A stretch of DNA of 64,000 nucleotides from Nitrosomonadales bacterium (GCA_016218415.1 JACRED010000012.1:1-64000), one strand, 5' to 3'; counted from the stretch's first letter, positions 31,338-39,583 are shown. Notes: a model not told the origin generated them from the sequence alone. A program made the numbers and translations.

Positions 31338-32219
31338 TTAAAACGGTATGTCGCCGGCGGAGCGCCAGGCCGCGTAGATCGCGCCGCCCGCGATGGCGAA
31401 GGTCGGCAATGAAAGCAGCAGGCCTTGCATGCGGATCGATTGCCTGGGTAGCGGCATCAGGCGGGCTACTACTGGAATAGTCGCCAGTATGGGCAAGGCA
31501 TACCACGGGAGTTGCGCGCTCAGCACGGCGATGCAGCCGGTCAGCCCAGCAATCACGGAGAGCGGCAGCGTGAACGCGCGCCCGGCGGGGAGCGGCTTAT
31601 TGCTGATCATCTGGATCAGCAGGTGTGCGGCAGCCGCCGAACCGAGCGCCAGACCGAACTGGCCGAGCAGCGCGGATGCGCCGACCAGCGCCGCGCCTCC
31701 GGTGCCTATGCCCAATGCGGTAGCGGCGTTGGCGGCGCGTAGCGGATCGCTTTCAATCGAGTCCAAGCTCCAGACCAGGATCGCGACATAAGCCGCACAA
31801 CCCGCGCCCCATAGCAGCAGTGTCTGGGGCGGTTGCTGCTGGAGTATGCGCAGCGCCACCCAGACGGCGGCTGCACCACCCAGGATAGGCAGCAGGGCGC
31901 TGAACAGCGACAATCGCACCACGCTGAGCAGCAGACCGAGCGCGGCGCTGATCAATCCCAATAGGACAATCTTGCGCGAGGCGGTGAGCGGCTCGATGGC
32001 GAAGTCGCTGGCGAGATAAACGGTGACGGCGAACCCGGCGATGACCGCCAGGCCGCTCAACCTGACGCGCTGGAACAATTCGGCGGCGACCAGAGCGGCC
32101 AGAAAAGGCGCCAGACCGGCCTGTACGGCGGGATGATTGAGGAGTTCCTGCAACTTTTGCTCCGCTGGGTTATCGAACTGCGGCGAGTTTACCACTGCCC
32201 GGACGTTACTTGGGGGCAC
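31338..32219 (-). CDS. polytopic membrane protein upstream of gspE, unknown
   Basis: The 293-residue protein is mostly hydrophobic with roughly eight or nine membrane segments, rich in Ala, Leu and Gly, with short connecting loops. The first ~35 residues are polar. No family is recognised. It ends 8 bases before gspE on the same strand, so it is probably co-transcribed with the secretion genes and could be an accessory. The GTG start at 32219 is uncertain. It is divergent from htpX. Confidence 0.65.
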   Translation of the reverse strand: MPPSNVRAVVNSPQFDNPAEQKLQELLNHPAVQAGLAPFLAALVAAELFQRVRLSGLAVIAGFAVTVYLASDFAIEPLTASRKIVLLGLISAALGLLLSVVRLSLFSALLPILGGAAAVWVALRILQQQPPQTLLLWGAGCAAYVAILVWSLDSIESDPLRAANAATALGIGTGGAALVGASALLGQFGLALGSAAAAHLLIQMISNKPLPAGRAFTLPLSVIAGLTGCIAVLSAQLPWYALPILATIPVVARLMPLPRQSIRMQGLLLSLPTFAIAGGAIYAAWRSAGDIPF

Positions 32220-32326
32220 TGCATGTGCGGCTCTTGAAATTCGGTTCTGCGTGCCCCATGTACCGAAACGCGGCGGCAGGGGTGGTAGACTGCGCGGCGC
32301 ATTTTGACATTGGAGGCAACAAGATT

Positions 32327-33208
32327 ATGAAGCGGATTTTCCTGTTTATTTTGACCAACCTGGCGGTGGTGTTCGTGATCAACATCACGCTGCGTCTGCT
32401 CGGTGTGGATCGCTGGCTGACGGCGACCGGCGGCATCAATTTCACCGCGCTGCTGGTGATGTCCGCCGTGATCGGTTTTGCCGGCTCGCTGGTTTCGCTG
32501 GCGATGTCCAAGTGGTCGGCCAAGCGCATGGTCGGCGCGCAGGTCATCGAAAATCCCCAGGATCCGACCGAGCGCTGGCTGGTGGATACCGTGCGCAAGC
32601 AGGCGGACGCGGCGGGTATCGGCATGCCGGAGGTGGCGATCTATGACGCGCCCGACGTGAACGCGTTCGCCACCGGATGGAACCGCAACGCCGCGCTGGT
32701 GGCGGTCAGCACCGGCCTGCTGCACAGCATGAGCCGCGATGAAGCCGAAGCGGTGCTGGCGCACGAAGTCAGCCACGTCGCGAACGGCGACATGGTGACG
32801 CTGGCGCTGATACAGGGCGTGGTGAACACCTTTGTGATCTTCTTCGCCAAGCTGTTCGGTTACTTTGTGGATCGCGTGCTGCTCAAGAACGACGGACGCA
32901 GCGGCCCCGGCATAGGCGCATTCGTCGCCGAGATCGTCGCGCAACTGGTGCTCGGCGTGCTGGCCAGCACCATTGTGATGTGGTTCTCGCGCCAGCGCGA
33001 ATTCCGCGCCGATGCGGGCGGCGCCAGTCTGGCGGGGCGCAACAAGATGATCGCCGCGCTGGAACGCCTGAAAATGAACCACGAGCAGACTGTCCTGCCG
33101 GAAAAGATGGCCGCCTTCGGCATCTCCGGCGGCAAAGGCTTCGCGAAGATGTTCATGACCCACCCGCCGCTGGATGAGCGCATCGCGGCGCTGCGCAGCG
33201 GGAGTTAA
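32327..33208 (+). CDS. htpX: membrane zinc metalloprotease HtpX
   Basis: The 293-residue M48 protease has two N-terminal membrane helices (about 4-22 and 38-58), the zinc motif HEVSH at 146-150, and two further membrane segments around 158-178 and 193-212. The third zinc ligand Glu lies in [11 protein letters not shown]. HtpX degrades misfolded membrane proteins at the cytoplasmic side. The start at 32327 follows TTGGAGG; an open frame upstream is non-coding. A strong terminator follows. Confidence 0.96.
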   Translation: MKRIFLFILTNLAVVFVINITLRLLGVDRWLTATGGINFTALLVMSAVIGFAGSLVSLAMSKWSAKRMVGAQVIENPQDPTERWLVDTVRKQADAAGIGMPEVAIYDAPDVNAFATGWNRNAALVAVSTGLLHSMSRDEAEAVLAHEVSHVANGDMVTLALIQGVVNTFVIFFAKLFGYFVDRVLLKNDGRSGPGIGAFVAEIVAQLVLGVLASTIVMWFSRQREFRADAGGASLAGRNKMIAALERLKMNHEQTVLPEKMAAFGISGGKGFAKMFMTHPPLDERIAALRSGS

Positions 33209-33236
33209 CGTCAGACTCAAGCGGTAAGCAGTAAAA

Positions 33237-33270
33237 ACAAAAGGCCTGCGATCGCAGGCCTTTTGTTTTT
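33237..33270 (+). terminator. terminator after htpX, copy 1 of a 22-base palindrome
   Basis: The perfect palindrome AAGGCCTGCGATCGCAGGCCTT is followed by TTGTTTTTT. The same palindrome with the same flanks recurs at 34752-34780. Confidence 0.85.
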
Positions 33271-33365
33271 TGGGAAAGTGCAACGAGGAAGGTTGCAGGC
33301 AGCCCCTTTAATCCCCAAACGGTAAACCATGCCGAAGCAGGTTTTACCGTGGCGGGCTATTTATC

Positions 33366-34226
33366 TCAACCGTGCCGACGCCGACTAAATCCGAGTCCCG
33401 CGAGTCCGAGTCCCAGTAGAGCCAGTGTGGCCGGCTCGGGAACGGGATTTCCCGGCCCGCCGGTGCCCCCCGACCCAATATCGACGCCTTGGTCAAAGCC
33501 TCCGCTCGCTTCGAAATTGGTAGTCGCGTCGTTATCCATGCAACCGATGGAGATGGTGTCCTGAATCAACGTCACTTGTGTTGTGGCCGACAGGAGTCTG
33601 CCGCAACCAAGAGTCAGATTGCCGTCACTGCTGATGAGGTCGTGTGCGAGGACGTTTCCTGCGAACGTGGCGCCGTTGAGGGTCGCGGCGCTGCCGACAC
33701 TCCAATACAACCCTACACCCGAACCGTCACCTACATTTGTCACGGTAACGTTCGATGTGGTCGAGGTGATGAGCGTGCTTGCCATCTGAAAAACCCACAC
33801 TGCGTTGGAGTTGCCCCCACCGTCGAGAATGAGGTTTCCCGACAAATTGGTGGGTCCGGCGAGAACCGAATAGATGCCCGGGAAGATTATGCCTGTAAGA
33901 TCCGGACCCAGTGTGGAACTGGGCACCATAAGATTAAGGGCAGTGATTGCAGCGTCGAGATCAAGCTGAGCCTGCTGCGCAATTGCGGTATTTGCCTGTA
34001 ACGATCCGGATGTGAAAACGTACCCCCCGCCGACCGAGGCATTGGGGGCGGAACCCAGATTTCCGCTTATGGTACTCGTGGGGACATTGGTCACCCCCGC
34101 AGCGCCCAGAACCGCAAAGCTGGCCAAATCCGGGGCCAGTATTGGCGCCGCCCATGCCGGGGAGGAGCCATAAAGCGCTCCGATCACTGCCAAAGACAGT
34201 GTTGACAAGTATTTTGGTGTTTTCAT
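33366..34226 (-). CDS. DUF3494 (ice-binding-like) protein with PEP-CTERM anchor
   Basis: The 286-residue exported protein has a signal peptide (about 1-26, ending AWA), then the DUF3494 fold: LASFAVLGAAGVTNVPTSTISGNLGSAPNASVGGG, AQLDLDAAI, GIIFPGIYSV, LILDGGGNSNAVWVFQMAST. This fold is a beta-solenoid found in ice-binding proteins and in many non-ice-binding surface proteins. The C-terminus VPEPATLALLGLGLAGLGFSRRR (from residue 262) is a PEP-CTERM sorting signal, cut by exosortase and linked to exopolysaccharide in the family. A Gly-rich spacer precedes it. No exosortase gene is in the window. GGAGGA stands before the ATG. Confidence 0.92.
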   Translation of the reverse strand: MKTPKYLSTLSLAVIGALYGSSPAWAAPILAPDLASFAVLGAAGVTNVPTSTISGNLGSAPNASVGGGYVFTSGSLQANTAIAQQAQLDLDAAITALNLMVPSSTLGPDLTGIIFPGIYSVLAGPTNLSGNLILDGGGNSNAVWVFQMASTLITSTTSNVTVTNVGDGSGVGLYWSVGSAATLNGATFAGNVLAHDLISSDGNLTLGCGRLLSATTQVTLIQDTISIGCMDNDATTNFEASGGFDQGVDIGSGGTGGPGNPVPEPATLALLGLGLAGLGFSRRRHG

Positions 34227-34556
34227 GACATATCCTCCTAGATTGCTATTTGTAATGCATCTTTTCGGGTTTCGCCCGGCTGGCGAAAAAACTTTACTTA
34301 AAGTGCTGACACGACAAGTGAGAACCGTAGAAGCAAGAATCGTACTGTATATACAGTATTATTGATTACATGATGAATTTATAATTTCTGCGGGCAGTAA
34401 AAACTTCAAGTGTAAAATTTTTCGACGAAATGGCCGGATTGGCCGTCATTCGCAGGGTAGCGTTACTGCACGAATACTTGTCACTCTGACAGTCATCTCA
34501 CGGAGGCTCTGTGCGCTGCCGCACGTTACGTGGAATCAACCGATGGGTTAAATGGG
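34227..34556. other. intergenic region upstream of the DUF3494 gene
   Basis: About 330 bases hold no convincing gene. The part near the DUF3494 start contains a ribosome site and an AT-rich stretch; I found no TGGCAC-N5-TTGC promoter of the sigma-54 type often linked to PEP-CTERM genes. A perfect 16-base palindrome lies at 34344-34359. Confidence 0.5.
34344..34359. promoter_or_regulatory. 16-base perfect palindrome, possible operator
   Basis: TACTGTATATACAGTA is a perfect dyad about 120 bases upstream of the DUF3494 start. The inner CTG-N6-CAG spacing does not fit LexA (CTG-N10-CAG). It could be an operator for an unknown regulator. Confidence 0.35.
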
Positions 34557-34727
34557 CTAGGCTCGAATCAGTTTGATCTGCTCGGCTTCGGTCAAGACAA
34601 CAGCCGCGTCACGTTCAGCGACATCCTTGTCACCCGCCGTCAGCCCCAACTCCACCCTGGGGGACGATGCGCCGGTTGCGGGCGATGTTGCGCTGACCAC
34701 TGATGAAGACTCGGCAACATCGGGCAT
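34557..34727 (-). CDS. possible 56-aa ORF or gene remnant
   Basis: A 56-residue frame has a composition like real protein: MPDVAESSSVVSATSPATG followed later by VVLTEAEQIKLIRA. There is no clear ribosome site, and a terminator lies just upstream. It may be the tail of a lost gene or a chance frame. No family is recognised. Confidence 0.2.
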   Translation of the reverse strand: MPDVAESSSVVSATSPATGASSPRVELGLTAGDKDVAERDAAVVLTEAEQIKLIRA

Positions 34728-34751
34728 TAGCCTGGCATCATGCGAGAAACG

Positions 34752-34780
34752 AAAAGGCCTGCGATCGCAGGCCTTTGTTT
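34752..34780. terminator. terminator-like palindrome, copy 2, between mlaA and the DUF3494 region
   Basis: It carries the same 22-base palindrome as at 33237-33270, AAGGCCTGCGATCGCAGGCC plus TT, followed by TGTTTT. With flanks reading AAAAGG on the left it can act on both strands and would stop mlaA transcripts. Confidence 0.7.
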
Positions 34781-34825
34781 TGAATAGATGTCTTTTGCTT
34801 TCGCGGGGGAGGGCGCGTCGTGTCC

Positions 34826-35533
34826 CTACTCGTCGTAATAGCGTTCGCGCGGCGGGTTGCCGTCGTACACCAGATTCTTGCGGCGCATCAGATAGGCGTC
34901 GCGCATCATGTCGTAGCGGTCTATCGCCGCTTCATCCAGCACTTTCTCCGAATCCAGCAGGGCCGCGCGGCGGTGGACGAATTCCCCCAGATAATACTGG
35001 TTGCGGGCCGGGATGTTCTCGATATGGCCGGGCGCGCCGGTCACGGTATCCACGTAGAGTCCGGGCGCATCGCGCATCGAGCTTGGGCCGAGGAAAGGCA
35101 GCACCAGATAGGGGCCGTCACCGACTCCCCAGTAACCCAGGGTCTGGCCGAAATCCTCGTGGTGTTTTTCCAGCCTGGATGCGACATTCAGCAGGCCGCC
35201 CAGGCCGAAGGTGCTGTTGATCAGGAAGCGTGAACCGTCGGATGCGGCCTGGGCGAACTTGAGTTGCAGCAGATCGTTGGCGGTGACCAGGATGTCGTCC
35301 AGATTGGAGATGAAATTGCTCACCAGCATCCTGCCCGGTTCCGGGATCACGGCCTTGTAAGCCTGCGCGACCGGTTTGATCGCCGCCTTGTCCACGGTAT
35401 CGTTGAAGCGGTACACGCCGCGGTTGAACGGTTCGAGGGGGTCGGCGGGGTTGTTCGCGCCGGCGCAGCCCGTCAGCAGCGGGGCTGCAATCAGCAGGGC
35501 GGCAAGCGGTAACAGGCGGCGTAGGCTATCCAT
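34826..35533 (-). CDS. mlaA: outer-membrane lipoprotein MlaA (VacJ)
   Basis: The 235-residue lipoprotein has a signal peptide ending LLTGC, with Cys23 as the lipidated residue. The mature part starts DPLEPFNRGVYRFND, and RFLINSTFGLGGLLNVAS and GDGPYLVLPFLGPSSMRDAPG are the MlaA hallmarks. MlaA removes misplaced phospholipids from the outer leaflet of the outer membrane and passes them to MlaC. Unlike many Betaproteobacteria, no other mla genes adjoin it here. The start at 35533 is fixed by the signal peptide. Confidence 0.94.
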   Translation of the reverse strand: MDSLRRLLPLAALLIAAPLLTGCAGANNPADPLEPFNRGVYRFNDTVDKAAIKPVAQAYKAVIPEPGRMLVSNFISNLDDILVTANDLLQLKFAQAASDGSRFLINSTFGLGGLLNVASRLEKHHEDFGQTLGYWGVGDGPYLVLPFLGPSSMRDAPGLYVDTVTGAPGHIENIPARNQYYLGEFVHRRAALLDSEKVLDEAAIDRYDMMRDAYLMRRKNLVYDGNPPRERYYDE

Positions 35534-35600
35534 TGTTTTTGTCGGGGACGGATCGATGGCGCGGATTATAGGTTGAACCGGGGCGGGCACAAAGCGGCGT

Positions 35601-36146
35601 CTAGGCATGCTGTCCGGATGCCGCGAGGTCGCCGGTGCGGAACCGGAATTCGCCGAGCTTGCGGTCGGCGAAGTAATGTTGCAGCGTGAAGCGCACCGGG
35701 CGGAACGCCAGCGTGTCCCACGGGATTTCATCCTCGGCAAACAGCCGCACTTCCAGGCTTTCCGCGCCTGGCGAGAAATCGAGGTCCAGCAATTCGGCGC
35801 GAAACAGCAGGTGTACCTGGTTGATATGGGGCAGGTTGTACAGCGTGTACAACTCGCCGACAGCGACCCGCGCATTGGCCTCTTCCAGCGTTTCGCGCGC
35901 GGCGGCCTCGGCGGTGGTTTCGCCGTTTTCCATGAAGCCGGCGGGCAGCGTCCACAGGCCGTGGCGAGGTTCGATCGCGCGGCGGCACAGCAGAATCTTG
36001 TCCTGCCAGACCGGGACGGCGCCGACGATCAGCTTGGGATTCTCGTAATGTATCTCGCCGCATGCGGTGCACACGTGGCGGTGGCGGTTGTCGTCCGGCG
36101 GCAGGCGCAACTCGACCGGGGAGCCGCAGTGGCTGCAATATTTCAT
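35601..36146 (-). CDS. Nudix hydrolase with N-terminal zinc ribbon
   Basis: The 181-residue protein has a zinc ribbon (Cys4, Cys7, Cys26, Cys29) followed by HYENPKLIVGAVPVW and a Nudix box GFMENGETTAEAAARETLEEANA. The box departs from the usual ending EEXGU: the Gly is replaced by Asn. Zinc-ribbon Nudix enzymes of this kind hydrolyse nucleotide diphosphate compounds such as NADH or ADP-ribose; the substrate here is unknown. Its start overlaps the bamD stop by four bases. Confidence 0.87.
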   Translation of the reverse strand: MKYCSHCGSPVELRLPPDDNRHRHVCTACGEIHYENPKLIVGAVPVWQDKILLCRRAIEPRHGLWTLPAGFMENGETTAEAAARETLEEANARVAVGELYTLYNLPHINQVHLLFRAELLDLDFSPGAESLEVRLFAEDEIPWDTLAFRPVRFTLQHYFADRKLGEFRFRTGDLAASGQHA

Positions 36147-36889
36147 TGCGGAGCGGCGGCGCGCTGCGCGAAATTCATGTCGAGCACGCGCCGGGCGTCG
36201 TCGCGTAGCGTCGGCATGCCCAGCGCATCGTAACCCTGCACCAGGATCAGCAGCGCATCCCGCGTTGCGGTCGAGCTCGGGAACTGTGTCAGCACATCCC
36301 TGGCGCGGTTCACCGCCGCCACGTGCGCGCCCCGGCGCAGATAATAGCCGGCGACATGGATGTCGTATTGCGCCAGCGCGTTGATCAGATATTGCATGCG
36401 CATCCTGGAATCCGGCGCATATTTGCTGTCGGGGAAATGCGTGACCAGATTCTTGAAGGCGTCGAACGAATCCTGTGCCGCCTTGGGGTCGCGCTCGGTG
36501 GGATCCTGCCCGAACGCCAGGCCGAACAGGCCTATGTCCGCGTTGAAGTTGGCCAGCCCTTTCAGGTAGTAGGCGTAGTCCACGTGCGGGTTGTTCGGAT
36601 ACTGCTTGATGAAACGGTCGGCGGCCGCGATCGCCGAATCGGGCTCGTTCTGCTTGTAATAGGCGTAGGCGATCTCGATCTGGGCCTGCTGCGCGTACCG
36701 CCCGTAGGGAAAGCGCGATTGCAGCGACTCGAATTCCTTGATGGCTGTCTCGTAGCTTGCGTCGTTCAGCGCGGACTTGGCCTCGTTGTACATTTCCTCG
36801 GCGGACTTCTTGGCCGTATCGTCGACTTCGGGCACCGAGCTGCAGGCGGTTAACGTGATCAGCAGGAATACGGCTAAACTATGACGCAT
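36143..36889 (-). CDS. bamD: outer-membrane assembly lipoprotein BamD
   Basis: The 248-residue lipoprotein has the lipobox LTAC (Cys16) and five TPR-like repeats, with blocks such as YETAIKEFESLQSRFPYGRYAQQAQIEIAYAYYKQ and SKYAPDSRMRMQYLINALA. BamD is an essential part of the BAM complex that inserts beta-barrels in the outer membrane. It is divergent from rluD, as in E. coli, but here the two annotated start codons share bases (CATG at 36887-36890). A TATAAT on the minus strand at 36917-36922 probably belongs to its promoter. Confidence 0.95.
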   Translation of the reverse strand: MRHSLAVFLLITLTACSSVPEVDDTAKKSAEEMYNEAKSALNDASYETAIKEFESLQSRFPYGRYAQQAQIEIAYAYYKQNEPDSAIAAADRFIKQYPNNPHVDYAYYLKGLANFNADIGLFGLAFGQDPTERDPKAAQDSFDAFKNLVTHFPDSKYAPDSRMRMQYLINALAQYDIHVAGYYLRRGAHVAAVNRARDVLTQFPSSTATRDALLILVQGYDALGMPTLRDDARRVLDMNFAQRAAAPQ

Positions 36890-37904
36890 GACGAATCCAG
36901 AAAATAATTTGCGCGATTATAGCGTAAACACCCATCCCGACGACGCGCTGCAGATGGAGGTTCCGCACGACTGCGCGGGGCTGCGTCTCGACCAGGCGCT
37001 CGCGAAACTGTTGCCGGAGTATTCGCGCAGCCGTTTGCAGGAGTGGATCACCAGCCGGCAGGTCAGGGTGGACGGCGCATTTGCCACGACCAAGCAGAAA
37101 GTCTGGGGCGGCGAAAGGCTCGAGGTGCTGCCGCAGTCCATCCCTTCGGAGCAGCCCTATCTGGCCGAGGACATCGCGCTCGACATCGTCTATGAAGACG
37201 ACACCCTGCTGGTGCTCAACAAACCGGCCGGACTGGTGGTGCATCCCGGCAGCGGCAACTGGGAAGGCACGCTGCTCAACGCGCTGCTGCATCACGCGCC
37301 GCAACTGGCCGAAGTGCCGCGCGCCGGCATCGTGCACCGCCTCGACAAGGACACCAGCGGCCTACTGGTGGTGGCCAAGACGCTCACCGCGCAAACCAAT
37401 CTGGTGCGCCAGTTGCAGGCGCGCAGCGTGAAGCGCGAATATCTCGCGCTGGTCTATGGCGAACTGCGCCACGGCGGCACGGTGGACCAGCCTATCGGTC
37501 GCCATCCGGCCAACCGCGTCAAAATGGCCGTGACGGAAAGCGGCAAACCCGCCACCACCCATTACCAGGTTGAGATGCAGTTCCCGAGTTGCACGCTGCT
37601 GCGCTGCCGACTGGAAACCGGCCGCACCCACCAGATCCGCGTGCATCTCGCGCACCTCAAACACCCGCTGGTCGGCGACAGCGTCTACCTTAAAGGCCCG
37701 CAGAAATGCGTGCCGGAACTGCGCGAACTGTTGAACGGTTTCCCGCGCCAGGCCCTGCACGCGACACGGCTGGCGCTGGTGCATCCGGTCAGCGGCGAGA
37801 CGATGGAATGGCATGCTCCGCTGCCGCAGGATATGCAGCAGTTGCTGCAGAAAATCCGGAAACTCATAACTCCTCGCCCGCAGGCGGGAGAGGGGTCGGG
37901 GTGA
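36888..37904 (+). CDS. rluD: 23S rRNA pseudouridine synthase RluD
   Basis: The protein (338 residues from 36888) has an N-terminal S4 domain (GLRLDQALAKLLPEYSRSRLQEWI) and the RluA-type catalytic domain with GIVHRLDKDTSG, Asp153 being the expected nucleophile. RluD makes three pseudouridines in helix 69 of 23S rRNA. The start is uncertain: ATG at 36888 overlaps the bamD start, while ATG at 36954 (MEVPHDCAG) would leave room for the bamD promoter. The last ~10 residues (TPRPQAGEGSG) come from a dispersed GC-rich repeat. Confidence 0.92.
   Translation: MTNPENNLRDYSVNTHPDDALQMEVPHDCAGLRLDQALAKLLPEYSRSRLQEWITSRQVRVDGAFATTKQKVWGGERLEVLPQSIPSEQPYLAEDIALDIVYEDDTLLVLNKPAGLVVHPGSGNWEGTLLNALLHHAPQLAEVPRAGIVHRLDKDTSGLLVVAKTLTAQTNLVRQLQARSVKREYLALVYGELRHGGTVDQPIGRHPANRVKMAVTESGKPATTHYQVEMQFPSCTLLRCRLETGRTHQIRVHLAHLKHPLVGDSVYLKGPQKCVPELRELLNGFPRQALHATRLALVHPVSGETMEWHAPLPQDMQQLLQKIRKLITPRPQAGEGSG
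36917..36922 (-). promoter_or_regulatory. candidate -10 element of bamD
   Basis: The minus strand reads TATAAT followed by CGCGC, 28 bases before the bamD start. No good -35 is seen at 17 bases. It lies inside rluD if that gene starts at 36888. Confidence 0.4.
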
Positions 37905-37911
37905 GGGTCGT
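37869..37911 (+). repeat. GC-rich dispersed repeat at the rluD-yfiH junction
   Basis: The hairpin CTCGCCCGCAGGCGGGAG is followed by AGGGGTCGGGGTGAGGGT. It is a relative of the repeats at 25981, 41851 and 42791. It encodes the end of RluD and supplies both the ribosome site (GGGAG) and the GTG start of yfiH. Confidence 0.7.
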
Positions 37912-38740
37912 GAACATCCTCGATCACTGCCTGATACCAGGCTGGCCTGCTCCCGCCAACGTCAAAGCCTTGCAGACCACCCGCCACGGCGGCGTCAGCA
38001 GCCCGCCCTACGACAGCCTCAATCTCGGCAGCCATGTTGGCGATGCGCCGCTGGCCGTGGCGCGCAACCGTATGCTGCTGAATACCGTGCTGCCCAGCGA
38101 ACCGGTGTGGCTGGAGCAGGTGCACGGCACCATCGTAGCGAATGCAGACTTTGCGGGTTGCAGCGTGCAAGCTGATGCCTGCATCGCGCGGCAACGCGGT
38201 TCGGTGTGCGTGGTGATGACCGCAGATTGCCTGCCGGTGTTGCTGTGCGATGCACAGGGCAGCGTGGTCGGCGCGGCGCACGCCGGCTGGAAAGGTCTGG
38301 CGGCAGGCGTGATCGAGGCCACCGTGCAGGCGATGGAGGTCGTGCCGCAGAACCTGATGGCATGGCTGGGTCCCGCGATCAGCCAGCAGGCCTTCGAAGT
38401 CGGCGACGAGGTGCGCGCCGCTTTTGTCGCCGCGCATCCGCAGGCCGCATCCGCTTTTGCAGCCGGGCAATCCGGGAAGTGGATGGCCGACATCTACGCA
38501 CTGGCGCGGATACGCCTCGACGCGCTGGGCATCACGCAGATTTATGGCGGCGGCGACCGCGACACGTTACTGCGTAGCAGCCGATTGCGGGAGCAGTCGC
38601 CAGCCGCCCCTCCCGCGCCAGACGGTTCCACCGCACCGTGTCAGGGCGGCTATTGCACCTACCGTGAGCGCGACAGGTTCTTCTCCTACCGGCGCGACGG
38701 CGCGACCGGGCGCATGGGGACTTTCATCTGGCTGCAATAG
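37901..38740 (+). CDS. yfiH: YfiH family (multicopper polyphenol oxidoreductase/purine nucleoside phosphorylase-like)
   Basis: The 279-residue protein has the family's metal-site blocks: WLEQVHGTIV, VMTADCLPVLLCD, GAAHAGWKGLAAGV, and a C-terminal CTYRERDRFFSYRRDGATGRM. Members act on purine nucleosides and on peptidoglycan precursors. It follows rluD as in E. coli. The GTG at 37901 overlaps the rluD stop (GTGA) and has GGGAG upstream, so I prefer it over the GTG at 37910. A low-complexity stretch (SPAAPPAPDGSTAP) is inserted just before the final cysteine motif. Confidence 0.9.
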   Translation: MRVVNILDHCLIPGWPAPANVKALQTTRHGGVSSPPYDSLNLGSHVGDAPLAVARNRMLLNTVLPSEPVWLEQVHGTIVANADFAGCSVQADACIARQRGSVCVVMTADCLPVLLCDAQGSVVGAAHAGWKGLAAGVIEATVQAMEVVPQNLMAWLGPAISQQAFEVGDEVRAAFVAAHPQAASAFAAGQSGKWMADIYALARIRLDALGITQIYGGGDRDTLLRSSRLREQSPAAPPAPDGSTAPCQGGYCTYRERDRFFSYRRDGATGRMGTFIWLQ

Positions 38741-38764
38741 CCGGAATGGATCGCCCGCCTTTGG

Positions 38765-38770
38765 TATAAT
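38765..38770 (+). promoter_or_regulatory. -10 element upstream of the ZIP transporter
   Basis: A perfect TATAAT followed by CCGCGCC lies 29 bases before the ATG. A clear -35 is not visible. Confidence 0.4.
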
Positions 38771-38799
38771 CCGCGCCCCTGAATTTCTGAATATTCCCC

Positions 38800-39567
38800 A
38801 TGACCGTTCTACTGTGGATCGTCGCGGCCAGCTTTGTCGGCGGCGTACTGAGCGTATTGTGCGCCGCGCTGTTCGCGCTGAACGCGCGCGCGCACTGGGT
38901 GAATGCGCTGGTCAGCTATGCGATCGGCGCGTTGCTGGGCGCGGTGTTCCTCGATATCCTGCCCGAGGCGATGGAGTTGAGCAGCAGCGCGGCGGCGGTG
39001 AGCGGCACGGTGCTGGTAGGCATACTGCTGTTCTTCACGCTGGAGAAGTTGCTGCTGTGGCGGCATTGCCACCACGACCATTGCGAGGTGCATGAGCCGC
39101 ACGAGCATGATGTGAGCCGCCGCAGCGGGACGATGATCATGGTGGGCGACACCTTCCACAATTTCGTCGACGGCATCATCATCGCCGCCGCGTTCCTGAC
39201 CGATGTGAATCTCGGCATCGTCACCGCGCTGGCGATCATCGCCCACGAGATCCCGCAGGAGGTCGGCGATTTCATGATCCTGCTGCATTCCGGCTACAGC
39301 AAGGCGCAGGCGTTGCTGCTCAATCTGGTGTCCAGCCTGGCCACGCTGGTCGGCGGTGTGCTGGCCTATTATGCTTTGCAGTCGATGCAGAGCTATGTCC
39401 CGACCCTGCTGGCGCTGGCTGCGGCGAGCATGATCTATGTGGCGGTGGCCGACCTGATCCCCGGCCTGCACAAACGCACCCGGTTGAACGACACCATCCA
39501 GCAGGTGCTGCTGATCGTGGCGGGTGTGGGGTCGATATTTCTGGTCAACCTTGTGGTTGGCGTATAA
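38800..39567 (+). CDS. ZIP-family metal transporter
   Basis: The 255-residue inner-membrane protein has about eight membrane segments. The metal path is visible in HNFVDGIIIAAAF (helix 4) and HEIPQEVGDFMILL (helix 5), the ZIP signatures. A His-rich loop (HCHHDHCEVHEPHEHD) near residues 88-105 is typical of metal sensing or delivery. Members import zinc, iron or other divalent metals. The substrate cannot be told here; in an iron-oxidising lineage iron or zinc would both be plausible. rimO follows after 16 bases. Confidence 0.9.
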   Translation: MTVLLWIVAASFVGGVLSVLCAALFALNARAHWVNALVSYAIGALLGAVFLDILPEAMELSSSAAAVSGTVLVGILLFFTLEKLLLWRHCHHDHCEVHEPHEHDVSRRSGTMIMVGDTFHNFVDGIIIAAAFLTDVNLGIVTALAIIAHEIPQEVGDFMILLHSGYSKAQALLLNLVSSLATLVGGVLAYYALQSMQSYVPTLLALAAASMIYVAVADLIPGLHKRTRLNDTIQQVLLIVAGVGSIFLVNLVVGV

Positions 39568-39583
39568 GCAATGAAAGTCTGTG

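Noticed and set aside
34227..34343. Sigma-54 promoter of the PEP-CTERM gene
   Set aside because: No TGGCAC-N5-TTGC match was found on the minus strand of this stretch.
34344..34359. LexA (SOS) box
   Set aside because: The dyad has CTG-N6-CAG instead of CTG-N10-CAG.
33241..34776. GCGATCGC octamers as cyanobacterial HIP1 repeats
   Set aside because: Only two copies were noticed, both in the centre of the same terminator palindrome, and the gene content is betaproteobacterial.
34573..35220. 215-codon plus-strand frame overlapping mlaA
   Set aside because: Most of it is antisense to mlaA, the product is Arg/Ser-rich, and a terminator palindrome lies inside it.
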